A stretch of 64,000 bases of DNA from Jaltomata sinuosa (taxonomy: Eukaryota; Streptophyta; Magnoliopsida; Solanales; Solanaceae). Below the pieces are notes generated by a model. That model saw only the letters and a program-made list of their open reading frames with translations. It was not told the DNA's origin and did not search any database. Position 1 is the first letter of the stretch. Each line of letters opens with the position of its first letter. A program made the translations under genes and the position numbers. Location: assembly GCA_003996215.1 (NCBI GenBank), contig QJPP01004120.1, positions 101,058-165,057 of the forward strand, read 5' to 3'. Below are positions 44,313 to 56,722 of the stretch, one piece after another.

Positions 44313-45449
44313 TGTAACACCCTAGAATCTGAACCAGCTACTAGACTATACTCAACAGAAAACTTTTGGAAAAAATTCAAGTTTCAAGGAACCACGGTTG
44401 AGATCACGGACCGTAGTTTGGAACCATGGTCCGTCGTCTGAACCATAGTTCCCATTTCCAGTAGACCCCTAGCTCATTCCTCAGGAACCATGAGTCAGAC
44501 CATGGACCGTAGTTTAGAACCATGGTCCGTCCTGTCACTCGTGGTTTCCCTTAATCAGAAGACCATCTGTCCAGGGCTTAGTAACCACGAGTCACATGAC
44601 GAACCATCGTTTAGGACCACAGTCCGTCCTGTGGACTAGTGGAACCAGAACCTCAGAGAACTTTAGCCCTTGTACTAGAAACCACGAGTCGGGTTACGGA
44701 CCGTAGTTCAGAACCACGGTTGGTCCTTTGACTCGTGGAATCCTCAGACGAGACTAAAGTGCCAGGAACCACGAGTCACACAATGAACCATCATTCAGGA
44801 GTACGGTCCATCCAATAGAGTCGTGGTTCCCTTATATAATAGAACCCCCAAGAACCCTGGACAGAACCATGACTCAGTTGACAGTCCGTCGTCCAGGACT
44901 ACGTTCCGTCAACCAAGTCGTGATCCCTGAGTCGCGATTTTTAGCAGAATTCTTTTAAATTTCCTAGGGGTATTCTTGACCTTTCCTACCTCTTTTAAGA
45001 CCTAAGCTACGTCGTTTTACGTCATCTAAGCCTAATAAATTAATCAAAAACTACCTAAAACCTCTTTTCTCCTAGAATCATCAGACTTAGTAAGAAAAGA
45101 AACAAAAGAGCCGATAGTTTTCTATAAAGAACAAGCAGAGGTCTTCTTCAAGTTCAGCCCCGAAATCCAAAGGATTTCTCCGTAGTTTTCTTCACCAGGT
45201 ATGTTGGATTTCACTAGTGGGTTCCTTTCACCCATTAGGTCCCTAGAATTCGGCCAATTCTTCAGTTCTCCATGAATTTGTTCAAACCTAGGGTTCCTAA
45301 ATCTTAGGGATTTATTCTAATTCAAATTCTACTTCTAATATTGATATCTATTTCATGTTTCTTGGAGAATTAACATAGTCATGTATGGAACTCAGAAACC
45401 CTAGCTTGTGTAAATATTAGTATTTCATAGATTATGCTTGCTAGGCAAA
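44313..45449 (+). repeat. Element D 5' LTR, first part
   Basis: Starts TGTAACACCCTAGAATCTG, matching the D 3' LTR start at 62,851. The U3 (44,390-44,940) is dense in words such as GGACCGTAGT, AACCACGG, CCATGGTCC and ACGAGTC. 'cctaggggtattcttgacc' and CAG|GTATGTTGG at 45,196-45,205 follow. It is interrupted by element E at 45,450. Confidence 0.9.
45445..45449. repeat. Left target-site duplication of element E (GCAAA)
   Basis: Precedes TGTAATGACA. The right copy is GCAGA (56,718-56,722), one base different. Confidence 0.75.
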
Positions 45450-46129
45450 TGTAATGACACTTCCGGTCATTTACATGTTTTTGCCTTTCTTGTACCATTA
45501 GAGCTTACTTGTAGCGGCCCAAATCATTTATGGATTGTCGGGATCGGTAGTTCGGTGCCCGGGCCGTTTGTTTGGTCTTTATGGCCATTCCTCATTTTAG
45601 AGCTTCAACTTTGGAAATCGTTGACTTTCGTCAACATTCTTGGTAATATCAAAGAATTAAACCAAGGTTCTAGCTCAAAGGAATTCCTTACTCGAAAGTT
45701 CGAGTTAAAGAAATGCCTCGTGTAACACCTCGCCCGTTTAGAAGGTTTAAAGTAACCCGTGCATTTGGGGTAAGACTAATAGAGTCTAATATACTAAGAA
45801 GGATGTCTTATGAGGTATTATAATCGCAAAATGGTCGTATGATGAGTTTTGAAGTAAAGCAAGTTGCGAAAAAAAAGTCAGAAAAAGTTATTGTAAATTC
45901 CTTTAAGGAATTCTCTTCAAATTTGGGTTAAATGTCTTGAGGTGTTTCTCCCTATCTATAAGGAGTTAGTGGGCCCCCAACATACCAAATCGAAGGTCTA
46001 TGAGTCTAGTTTCCAAAGCACTAAACCGTTTGTCCATACGACTTCAAAATAGAGAGCTATTCACGTTTTTGTAAGACTGCGCAAGCAGACATGTCAAGGT
46101 AGGGCCCGCATCCTAAGTCGGTTTTGCTT

Positions 46130-46136
46130 TATAAAA
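46130..46136 (+). promoter_or_regulatory. TATA box in element E 5' LTR
   Basis: GCTTTATAAAAGGTGTTCC. The same box is kept in the 3' LTR at 53,487-53,493. The likely start of element RNA would be about 30 bases downstream. Confidence 0.6.
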
Positions 46137-47631
46137 GGTGTTCCAGCTTCGTTTTAATTCAAAACAATCACCCAAAAGCTTCAGAAAATCAGAGGTATAT
46201 CCACTAGATACTCCATGGTCTTTGATGCTTTCAATTCGGAAGTTTAACGGAAGTTGCTCTACGTCGCGTTCTCATCGTCGTGGTATAGTTTTCTCGTCGT
46301 TTTGGCTCCGTTTGTTGCTACTGCAAGGAGGCAGTTCATGGTACTGATATTTTTATGGTATTATCATTTGATTATCGGAAGGTAAGGGTTCTAAATCCTT
46401 GACTCATTCTTTATTTGAGCTTTAGAATCAATTCCGAGGAGAACTTATCGTTATCAGCATGTTTGTCGTGTTTTCTTGCTGTATATTGTTACATCTCGTG
46501 GTGGGTCCTTATAACAGCATGTTTAGCTTGGTATTTCAAAGATTTTTGTCGAGGTAACCTTCCTCCTATGACCCTCCTTCGTTATTATATGTTCTAGTAT
46601 TGTTTTATGGATTTCTGAGCCACGCAGTTGTATTTTGGATCTGTGGCTCTGGGCAGCCTCTTTGTCATATTAAATTGGGTTGTTATTGTTGTATGTTGAT
46701 GGTGTTAAGGTGTTGGAGGTACTGGGAGTTGGTGTGATTCTTATTCGAGTCACGAACGATGGTTATTGGATTGAATGACATGAAGTACACCTTGAAATAG
46801 TGCCTCGGGAGCTCGTCGCTCCTTGGAGATGTGGTTAACATATTGTTGTTGGATTTATCTGCCATTTGTTATTGTTATTGGCCTCATTTTTATGCTTTGG
46901 AGTTGGCTGGTCGCGAGTGTGACATTAACACCTTATCAATTGGCTATGGCTCGTTCTTGCAGCCTAGTCGATTCTAGCAATTGTTCCATTACCTTGGTTG
47001 GTCAGGCTTCATAGAGATGCCTTTGGGACTTCAGTTGAAAGTATTTGGTTTGTGTGATTCAGAGTTTCCTAGAGCTGTTTGAGTCTGGACGTTGTCGTTC
47101 CCGCAGCTAGTCATCGTATGACAGGTAGGTTATGGTTTTCCCCTATCTAGACTCTGTGTATATAGGCTATAACTGCATTAATTAGCATCCTTGGATGGGT
47201 TATTATAGGTTGGTACCCCAGACCTTGTCCGCCTTTCATTCATCTATTTCATACGTTGTTTGTAGTATTCACGTAGTAATGTATATTACCTTTATGGTCC
47301 TGTGTGGCCTTGTATTGAATCTGGAACATAGATGGTGGGCTATTTGGGAATGTCCGTGATTTCCAGATATAGAGATTATCTTTTTAGGCTGGTTATGTCT
47401 GATGAGTAGCTATTGGGCCTGTGCAGGGCTGATAGGAATTGTTGTGAGCTGTTGGGCTACTTTTATATTTGTGTGCGAGCATATCATCTATGAAAAAGGT
47501 TTTCCCCTGCATGTTTTACTACAGTTTTGGCTGTGAGCCACTACCGACAGTTTTCCTAAATTTGCATGGCCCGGGGGGCCTGTTTTTGGTACTGTTGTTG
47601 ATAGAAAAGGGGATTTTTGGATGTTTTTGCA

Positions 47632-47820
47632 CTAATTTTATTACTGGTACTAGCCTCTGCGGGGCAGAGCACCAGACTTGATTTTATTACTGATACTAGT
47701 CTCTGCGAGGCAGAGCACCAAACTTGATTTTATTACTGATAGTAGTCTCTGCAGGGAAGAGCACTAGACTTGATTTTATTACTGACACTAGTCTCTGCGG
47801 GGCTGAGCACTAGACTTGAT
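47632..47820 (+). repeat. 46-bp minisatellite in E 5' LTR, four units
   Basis: The unit follows 'ttgattttattactgatac' then 'tagtctctgcggggcagagcaccagac'. CTCTGCggggCAGAG inside each unit is a 6-bp stem with a short loop. Unit-to-unit changes are a few bases. Confidence 0.85.
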
Positions 47821-49382
47821 TTACTACAGTTTTAGACCCGGTTATGTTCGGGCACCCTCGGAGGGGTTTTTGAGGCATTTTATACTAGTTTAGTCCTGGA
47901 CGGGGTCTGGGCATGCATACTTGAGACTGGGTCTCTATCTTGATCCCGGACTTGCTTCCGAATGACATGTCTTGATACTGAGTTTTATTATGGGGTCGGG
48001 GACCTCCATGGACCTTGCCGCTCCAAGACTGGGGCTTCAGTCTGCGTGCGCCGGAGGGAAGGGTATACGGTGGAGTAGAGGTATACACGATGAGTCCTTC
48101 CATGGAACCCGCCTACTGGGCCTGATTGGCACCGGAGGAGGTACATACAGAGGTTCTATTTTACATCATATCATATCATGCATTGGATTCCACCCTTGTT
48201 TGTTGTGTGTTCAGTGTACGCTCCGGTAGTATGGGAAGCCGGAGGGTTTGTTTTCACTTGATTGTATTGCTCGATTGTATGGGCGGCCGTTCGGACTGTA
48301 GGTAGACTATATTTACTCCTGTTTTTACTTAGAGCTTGTCTTGGCACTCGGTTCTTGAAAGATTAGTGATGGCTAGCATGTTGAGGCTTTGGTTGTGGGT
48401 TTTTTTATTATTGAGAGGGCTTTAGAGTCCTATCTTATTGAGGCACTTTTGTGTGGCTTTCTGAGTAGAGTGTGAGACTCTGGTTCTATTCTTGTGGGAA
48501 GCTGAGTGGTATCTCTCGGTTATTGTGGCCCAGTTATTTCATCCTAGGGTTGTACTTGTGAGGTGATTCCCTGGTTATGCTATCATATGATTGGATTGGT
48601 GTTATGATTTCCTTATACTGGTTGATTCCATTTTGAGTATGTTAGACTGCTCTCCGTCTTTTCCTTCCACTTGAGGTTACCGGTATACGCCATTTTCTCA
48701 ACTCTCTCTCTACTTACTTATATTGTTGTACAAGGACTCCAGGTGCGTTCTTCTTTCCTTCACCAGTGATTCTGTGTGATTGTATCTCCGTGCTAGCATG
48801 TGTTACTTGAAGCTCTTGGTTATGGATGATCTGTGCTAGCTCCTTGTGCCTTGCTTATTGCCTCAGTGACTGCTTTCTTGCTATCTGTTACTTACTGCTT
48901 TTATATCTTATATGCGCTCAGTCGCCCTATGATACCTACTGAGTACCCGTGGTTTTGGTGCTCATACTACACTTCTGCACTTTTTTGTGCAGATATTAGC
49001 TGAGCTTTCGCCGTTGATCACGTTGGAGACTCGTGCAGCTTTTGGATCTTTGAGACTAGGGTGAGCGCCTGACGGTCGGGGCTTGTCTACAACTCATCTG
49101 TTGTACTGTTGCTCCTTGTACTTTCAGAGGCAATTTATGTTGTATTTTGTTACTTCTAGCACTTGTATTCTATTAGAAGATTCTGTACTGTCGATACCAA
49201 GTCTTGGGGTTGGTGTAGTTTCCTTTATGTATTTATATTCGAGTTTTGCTTTCGCTTATTTCTGCTTGCTGGTGCGTTTTGGTTAGGTAGTAGCCCATTA
49301 CTAACCGTTGTGGGCTACGAGAATTAGTTCGCCTACTGGGGATTGTAGGTGCAATCATGACTTGAGAAATCGGGTCGTTAAA

Positions 49383-49589
49383 ACTTGGTATCAGAGCTCT
49401 AAGTTCACCAGTGTCATGGTACAGAAGCAAGTGTCTAAGTAGAGTCTCGCGGATCGGTACGATGACGTCCGTATCCTATCTGCGGGAGGCTGCAGGGCAT
49501 TGTTAGGAAAAGTTTCATCTTCTTGACTCCTTATTGTGCGCTCTCGGCTTTATTGAATTCTAAAACTTCAGTTGTTCATTCATTCTGAG
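49383..49589 (+). other. Element E primer site and leader
   Basis: TTGGTATCAGAGC at 49,385-49,397 is the tRNA-Met primer site. The leader that follows matches the element H leader (35,560 onward) in several blocks, such as CTAAGTTCACCAGTGTC and 'gtatcctatctgcg'. Confidence 0.85.
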
Positions 49590-50180
49590 ATGCCTCAGAC
49601 GAGTGCGATAGCAGTTGGTCTCGAGGCTTCTGTGCTTGTTGCTTCAGTGCTTCCGTTAGAACCAAGACTTCAGAGTGAGAGTTTACCGCTTCAGATAGGG
49701 GGTGTGGGGTCAGCCCTGCCTTCGATTGGATTTATAGCTACCCCAGTTCTTTAGGACACCTTGGCTAGGACTCTGAGTCCTTCGGTGAGTGTTTCAGTAC
49801 CTGGTTCTGTGAGTGGTGCTTCAGTTATAGTTGAGCCTCTAGTTCTTCAGCAGGGTTGTCTGTCGGTATTGGAGTACGAGGCGAGATTTTCCCATCGGAT
49901 TTCATCTGGTATAGGCTGTTTTTGGTGTGGTGAGCATGGGCACTTTGCTAGGAATTGCCCCAGGATTGTGTATCCCAGACAGCCTGGTTGTTATCATTGT
50001 GGAGAGATTGGTCACCTTTATTGAGTTTGTCCCCAGCGAGGGCTGGTTGGGGCTTCAATTTTGACCACTCACTCCAGAGTTAGACCCCATCAGCTTGATG
50101 CTCCTCTTGGTGGGCCAGAGGTAGAGGTTCCTGACATCGTTACTCCAGGTCAGGCTTTTGCTACCTTTGACTTATGTTAG
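49590..50180 (+). pseudogene. gag: Element E: shortened gag with two zinc knuckles
   Basis: An ATG at 49,590 begins MPQTSAIAVGLEASVLVASV, followed by a Pro/Ser/Val-rich stretch. A stop at 49,752-49,754 is followed by SVSVPGSVSGASV, LSVLEYEARFSHR (a scrap of the gag core motif) and then CFWCGEHGHFARNC (CCHC intact) and CYHCGEIGHLY, whose last Cys comes after a stop. Between the N-terminal region and the knuckles, most of the usual 200-residue gag core is missing. The intact first knuckle is the best-kept coding feature in the element. Confidence 0.72.
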
Positions 50181-52806
50181 TCCCGCTCGTGTTGCTACTC
50201 TATAATTGCTTCTATGCCTACCTGCTACTTGTTTAAGTTGTTTGGCTACCCGAATTATAGTATCAATACGTTGTTTTATTGGTAGTTTATTCTTTAGTAG
50301 TGGATGGGGGTAAGTTAGCCTTGAGAGGTGTTTTCCCGGAGTTGTAGCTCGTGGGTAGTTCTTCTTAGTCTGTTTCTAATTGGTTTACCCCTGTTTCATT
50401 GTGATTCTGGACTTTTGGTTGGGTTTCCCTTGTTGAGAGGTCCTAGATGGTTGTTGCCTATGCCGTTATCTAGCGTGGCTAGAGATCCATGTGATGGTTC
50501 GGTGTATTACCGGTAGTTGGGCCGGAGTTGAGATTTTTCCTCAGTTGGAGGTATCGGTTATGCTAGTGTGCATAGATTGGTTTGGTCTCTCTAGTGTCTA
50601 GAGTCGACCCTCGTTGTTGATTAGTTTAGGAGTTTGGTAGGTATATGGGTTGTTCCCATAGTCTCCTCCACTTCCTGGTCCGTTGGGTGTTTTTTTGTAT
50701 CTTTAGCTCCAGTTGGAATGAATCTTGATCGAAGTTCTTTCGATGAGCTCTGGATGTTGGCATCGTGATTGGGTCTTGACTTTAAGCACTTCCGACTAAG
50801 TGTTGATCGTAACCTCATGGTTAGGTTGTATTTGTAAGCATTTTGGGTGAGTTGGGCATCCAGCCCATTCTTCTCCTGCCTTATTGAATTTGACGTGTAG
50901 CTATGAGTAGTAAGGTAATGGCTTCAGGTTCTTATTCGAGAAAGGATTTGTAAGATTTAGTATGTGCTAAGGAAGCATTTTTGTTTAGTTGAAAAAGAAG
51001 GGAGATAACTCTTTATATGTGTTTATGTGTCCTCGTAGTTGCCTGAGGTGGCTATGAAGGTTTGCTTTGGGATTGTGTATCGGTGATTCGATTCAGCCAT
51101 CTACATATTGATGTGGGTTTTCCATTGATTGGTTTTGTTTCAGTAGCAACTGCGGTGTTGGCAACTTGTATTTTCAGGCCTAGTTGGCTTGGGTTCTTAA
51201 GGGTTCATTAGCAGCATAAAGGTTCGACCAAGGCTTTGGTTGGCAGTTTTGAAAGTCGGTGTTCAGAATCATATCTTGGCAGGTTACATCGGATGGTTTG
51301 TGGCAGTTTCTATTTGGTTGCAGCATCCTAGTGCCGGGAGGCAGTGGGTGCGGGCAACTTAACTTCTTTTACTTCAGTTGTGGATGCGGCTATTGGCCTT
51401 GGACACCTAGTCCTTGGCTAACCTCTGCAAGAGGCGAGATATTCTAGATTTCAGCAATGTTCTAGTTAGTACGAGGTTCTTCTACCATGGTTGGACAGAC
51501 TCAGCGCCGCAAGTTTGAGCTTCAGCAGTGGTGTATGCTTTATTTGGTCAGCTTGTGCGGGTTAAGACTGCGAGGCTATTTTGAGCTCTGATGATACGTA
51601 GAGACTGATAATAGCCATTCGTTTGCCCAGGATTTGAAAGCTTGTTTAATCGATTCCGCCAGAGTTATTGTTTATGTGGGGTTCTAGTGTTGGTTAGACT
51701 CGGCAGTATGGACTAGAAGTTTGTTATGATATATGCTTCGAAGTGGTTGGTTGTTTGCAGAACCACTAGAGCGGTTGATTCGAGCCAAAGGAATGAGTTG
51801 AAAGTATATGCAAAAATTTCTATGGCTAGATGGTAACTTTGAACCCCAGGCTCATTTTCCTTTGCCTTCAGGTTGTTTGGACTTGATATTTGTGGCATGG
51901 TGGGCATCTTCCTGAGGTGAGATTCATAAGGCAATTTCACATTCAAATGGTGTTCGAGTGTTTGGAGTAGCAGTAGTGTTTTCTAAAGTTGGGAGCTTGG
52001 CTCATGGTTATAGACTTCGTGGTAGGCTTACCACACTTCCTGCAGGATCGTGGTTTTGGTTTGGGTCTTTTGGGCAAGTTGCCCTAGTTCATTCACTTTC
52101 AGTTGATTCAGACTTGGCACGGTTCAGTTAGCAAGTTCGATGTTAGCAAAAGTGTTTGTTCGTTGGTTGGTGGTTAGTCAAGGCAGGTAACTTTAGTTTC
52201 AATGATATGCTATGGGTTGTTATCTTGGATGGCAAAGGCTAGTAGCCTATATCTTGGCTTAAAAAGCATTTGTACAATGGGTGACTTCATTCGTGGTAAA
52301 GCATAAGCAGGAACTATGGATCTCTAGTGTGTCAGTTGATGCTTCGAGGGTGGTTTGAGTGTTCAGCTTGTATGCAGATTCCTTTTTGTGGTGCTAAAGG
52401 ATTCAGTTAAAAAAAAAAAAGGGCTTTTGCGGAACAACGGGTTCATGAGTTAGAGTTTTGGGTTGATGGATTTTCTGGTAAACTTGGTATGGTTTTAAGG
52501 ATTTGAGTTTTGTGTGTTGATAGGCTTGGTGCTCTGGTTTCGGTGTTGTGTAGCTGCTTTTTGGTTAAGATTCTCGAGGTTCAGTTTGGGTTGGCAGAAC
52601 TTTGGAGGTTGAAATCTAGCTTGGCTAGTAAGAAATTAAGGCTTGGTTGCTTTCTTTGGTTCTGTTATATTGGGTGCCATCCGGTCGCGGAGGTTACCCG
52701 GGTTGGCTGAGAGAGTAGTGAGGGCGTTGTATCCGCTATCCTTAAATCTCTTGTATTTTTTTCCTTCCTGACTTTCGGGGACGAAAGTCTTTTTAGTAGT
52801 GGATGA
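50181..52806 (+). pseudogene. Element E: decayed pol-like interior
   Basis: No open stretch longer than about 66 codons. Near 52,000-52,110 the translation shows MVIDFVVGLPHFLQ, close to the MDFVVGLP start of gypsy integrase cores, and then a SSFTFS-like remnant of KSAHF. The 3' end reads PDFRGRKSF just before TGATG and the LTR, like the usual tail ...FRGRxxF of such elements. RT is not recognisable to me. An A12 run lies at about 52,409-52,420. Identification as pol rests on position plus the integrase trace. Confidence 0.4.
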
Positions 52807-55800
52807 TGTAATGACCCTTCCGGTCATTTACATGTTTTTGCCTTTCTTGTACCATTAGATCTTACTTGTAGCGGACCAAGTCATTTATGGGTCTTCGGGA
52901 CCGGTAGTTCGGTGCCTGGGCCGTTTGTTTGGTCTTTATGGACATTCCTCATTTTAGAGCTTCAACTTTTGAAATCGTTGACTTCCGTCAACATTCTTGG
53001 TAATATCAAAGAATTAAACCAAGGTTCTAGCTCAAAGGAATTCCTTACTCGAAAGTTCGAGTTAAAGAAATGCCTCGTGTAACACCTCGCCCGTTTGGAA
53101 GGTTTAAAGTAACCCGTGCATTTGGGGTAAGACTAATAGAGTCTAATATACTAAGAAGGATGTCTTATGAGGTATTATAATTGCAAAATGGTCGTATGAT
53201 GAGTTTTGAAGTCAAGCAAGTTGCGAAACAAAAGTCGGAAAAAGTTATTGTAAATTCCTTTAAGGAATTCTCTTCAAATTTGGGTTAAATGTCTTGAGGT
53301 GTTTCTCCCTATCTATAAGGAGTTAGTGGGCCCCCAATATACCAAATCTAAGGTCTACGAGTAAAGTTTCCAAAGAACTAAACCGTTTGTCCATACGACT
53401 TCAGAATAGAGAGATATTCACGTTTTCGTAAGACCACGCAAGCAGATACGTCAAGGTGGGGCCCGCATCCTAAGTCGGTTTTCCTTTATAAAAGGTGTTC
53501 CAGCTTCGTTTTAATTCATAAAAATCACCCAAAAGCTTCAAAAAATCAGAGGTATATCCCCTAGATACTCCATGGTCTTTGATTCTTTCAATTCGGAAGT
53601 TTAACGGAAGTTGCTCTACGTCGCGAGCTCATCGTCGTGGTATAGTTTTCTCGTCGTTTTGGAGCCGTTTGTTGCTACTGCAAGGAGGCAGTTCGTGGTA
53701 CTGATATTTTTGTGGTATTATCATTTGATTATCGGAAGTTAAGGGTTCTAAATCCTCGACTCATTCTTAATTTGAGCTTTAGAATCAATTCCGAGGAGAA
53801 CTTATCGTTATCGGCATGTTTTTCGTGTTTTCTTGCCGTATATTGTTACAACTCGTGGTGGGTCCTTATAATAGCATGTTTAGCTTGGTATTTCAAAGCT
53901 TTTTGTTGAGGTAACCTTCCTCCTATGACCCTCCTTCGTTATTATATGTTCTAGTATTGTTTTATGGATTTCTGAGCCACGAAGTGGTATTTTGGATCTG
54001 TGGCTCTGGGCAGCCCCTTTGTCATATTAAATTGGGTTGTTATTGTTGTATGTTGATGGTGTTAAGGTGTTGGAGGTACTGGGAGTTGGTGTGATTTTTA
54101 TTGGAGTCACGAACGATGGTTATTGGATTGAATGACATGAAGTACGCCTTGAAATAGTGCCTCGGGAGCTCGTCGCTCCTTGGAGATGTGGTTAACGTAT
54201 TGTTGTTGGATTTAGCTACCATTTGTTATTGTTATTGGCCTCATTTTTATGCTTTGGAGTTGGCTGGTCGCGAGTGTGACATTAACACCTTATTAATTGG
54301 CTATGGCTCGTTCTTGCAGCCTTGTCGATTCTAGCAATTGTTCCATTACCTTGGTTGGTCAGGCTTCATAGAGACGCCTTTGGGACTTCAGTTGAAAGTA
54401 TTTGTTTTGTGTGATTCAGAGCTTCCTGGAGCTGTTTGAGTCTGGGCGATGTCGTTCCCGCAGCTAGTCATCAAATGAGAGGTAGGTTATGGTTTTCCCC
54501 TATCTAGACTCTGCGTATATAGGCTATAACTGCATTAATTAACATCCTTTGATGGGTTGTTATAGGTTGGTACCCTAGACCTTGTCCGCCTTTCGTCCGT
54601 CTATTTCATACGTTGTTTGTAGTATTCACGTAGTAATGTATATTACCTTTGTGGTCCTGTGTGGCCTTGTATTGACTTTGGAACATAGATGGTGGGCTAT
54701 TTGGGAATGTCCATGAGTCCCGGATATAGAGATTATCCTTTTAGGCTGGTTATGTTTGCTGAGTAGCTATTGGACCTGTGCAGCGCTGATAGGAATTGTT
54801 GTGAGCCATTGGGATACTTTTATATTTGTGTGCAAGCATATCATCTATGAAAAAGGTTTTACCCTGCATGTTTTACTACAGTTTTGGCTGTGAGCCACTA
54901 CCGACAGTTTTCCTAAATTTGCATGGCCCTGGGGGCTCATTTTTGGTACTGTTGTTGATAGAAAAGGGGATTTTTTGATGTTTTCGCACTGATTTTATTA
55001 CTGGTACTAGTCTCTGCGGGGCAGAGAACCAGACTTGATTTTATTACTGATACTAGTCTCTGCGAGGCAGAGCACCAGACTTGATTTTATTACTGATACT
55101 TGTCTCTGCGGGGCAGAGCACCAGACTTAATTTAATTACTGATACTAGTCTCTGCTCGGCGGAGCACTAGACTTGATTTACTACAGTTTTAGACCCGGTT
55201 ACGCCCGGGCACCCTTGGAGGGGTTTTTGAGGCATTTTCTACTACTTTAGTCCTGGACGGGGTCTGGGCATGCATACTTGAGACTGGGTCTCTATCTTGA
55301 TCCCGGACTTGCTTCCAGATGACATGTCTTGATACTGAGTTTTAGTATGGGGTCGGGGACCTCCATGGACCTTGCCGCTCCAAGCCTGGGGCTTCGGGCT
55401 GCATGCGCTGGAGGGAAGGGTATACGGTGGAGTAGAGGTATACAAGATGAGTCCTTCCATGGAAACTGCCTACTGGGCCTGATTGGTACCAGAGGAGGTA
55501 CATACAGAGGTTCTATTTCACATCATATCATATCATGCATTGGATTCCACCCTTGTTTGTTGTGTGTTCAGTGTACGCTCCGGTAGTATGGGAAGCCGGA
55601 GGGTTTGTTTTCACTTGATTGTATTGCTCGATTGTATGGGCGGCCGTTCGGACTGTAGGTAGACTATATTTACTCCTGTTTTTACTTAGAGCTTGTCTTG
55701 GCACCCGTTTCTTGAAAGATTAGTGATGGCTAGCCTGTTGAGGCTTTGGTTGTGGGATATTTTATTATTGAGAGGGATTTAGAGTCCTATCTTATTGAGG

Positions 55801-56717
55801 CACTTTTGTGTGGCCTTCTGAGCAGAGTGTGAGACTCTTGTTCTATTATTGTGGGAAGCTGAGTGGTATCTCTCGGTTATTGTGGCCTAGTTATTTTATC
55901 ATAGGGTTTGTACTTGTGAGGTGATTCCCTGGTTATGCTATCATATGATTGGATTGGTGTTATGATTTCCTTATACTGGTTGATTCCATTTTGAGTATGT
56001 TAGACTGCTCTCCGTCTTTTCCTTCCACTTGAGGTTACCGGTATACCGCCATTTTCTCAACTCTCTCTCTACTTACTTATATTGTTGTACAAGGACTCCA
56101 AGTGCGTTCTTCTTTTCTTCACCAGTGATTCTGTGTGATTGTATCTCTGTGCTAGCATGTGTTACTTGAAGCTCTTGTTATGGATGATCTGTGCTAGCTC
56201 CTTGTGCCTTGCTTATTGCCTCAGTGACTGCTTTCTTGCTATCTGTTACTTACTGCTTCGCCCTATGATACCTACTGAGTACCCGTGGTTTTGGTGCTCA
56301 TACTATACTTCTGCACTTTTCTGTGCAGATATTAGCTGAGCTTTCGCCGTTGATCATGTGGGAGACTCGTGCAACTTTTGGATCTTTGAGACTAGGGTGA
56401 GCGCCTGACGGTCGGGGCTTGTCTACATCTCATCTGTTGTACTGTTGCTCCTTGTACTTGCGGAGGCAATTTATGTTGTATTTTGTTACTTCTAGCACTT
56501 GTATTCTATTAGAAGCTTCTGTACTGTCGATACCAAGTCTTGGGGTTGGTGTAGTTTCCTTTATATATTTATATTCAAGTTTTGCTTTTGCTTATTTCTG
56601 CTTGCTGGTGCGTTTTGGTTAGGTAGTAGCCCATTGCTAACCATTCTGGGCTACGGGAATTGGTTCACCTACTTGGGATTGTAGGTGCCATCATGACTTG
56701 AAAATCGGGTCGTGACA
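52807..56717 (+). repeat. Element E 3' LTR
   Basis: TGTAATGACCCTTCCGGTCAT to GGGTCGTGACA, 3,911 bp. Colinear with the 5' copy, including TATAAAA (53,487-53,493), GAG|GTAGGTTATGG (54,479-54,489), the minisatellite (54,985-55,172) and 'cttctgcacttttctgtgcag' ending at 56,328. Confidence 0.9.
54985..55172 (+). repeat. 46-bp minisatellite in E 3' LTR, four units
   Basis: Same array as in the 5' LTR, with different single-base changes between units. Copy number is equal (four), so the array predates the insertion of E. Confidence 0.85.
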
Positions 56718-56722
56718 GCAGA
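56718..56722. repeat. Right target-site duplication of element E (GCAGA)
   Basis: Follows GTCGTGACA. Four of five bases match the left copy GCAAA. Confidence 0.72.

Larger units (their letters stand above)
45450..49382 (+). repeat. Element E 5' LTR
   Basis: TGTAATGACACTTCCGGTCAT to CGGGTCGTTAAA. Contains TATAAAA at 46,130-46,136, CAG|GTAGGTTATGG at 47,122-47,132, a four-unit 46-bp minisatellite near 47,632-47,820, and 'cttctgcacttttttgtgcag' ending at 48,992. Open frames conserved between the two LTRs (for example 47,972-48,229 and 55,329-55,586) follow from LTR identity. Confidence 0.9.
45450..56717 (+). mobile_element. Element E: gypsy-type element with 3.9-kb LTRs and a decayed 3.4-kb interior
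   Basis: LTRs 45,450-49,382 (3,933 bp) and 52,807-56,717 (3,911 bp) look about 95-97% identical by eye. The primer site is TTGGTATCAGAGC at 49,385-49,397. The right end is GTCGTGACA; the left LTR end has mutated to GTTAAA. A near-perfect 5-bp duplication (GCAAA/GCAGA) and the resumed D LTR on the right show it is nested in D. The interior holds a shortened gag and faint pol traces. Long LTRs with little coding capacity suggest a non-autonomous element (inference). Confidence 0.9.

Noticed and set aside
47972..48229. 85-codon open frame repeated at 55,329-55,586
   Set aside because: These are the two LTRs of element E. Identity follows from recent LTR duplication, and no start context or domain supports a gene.
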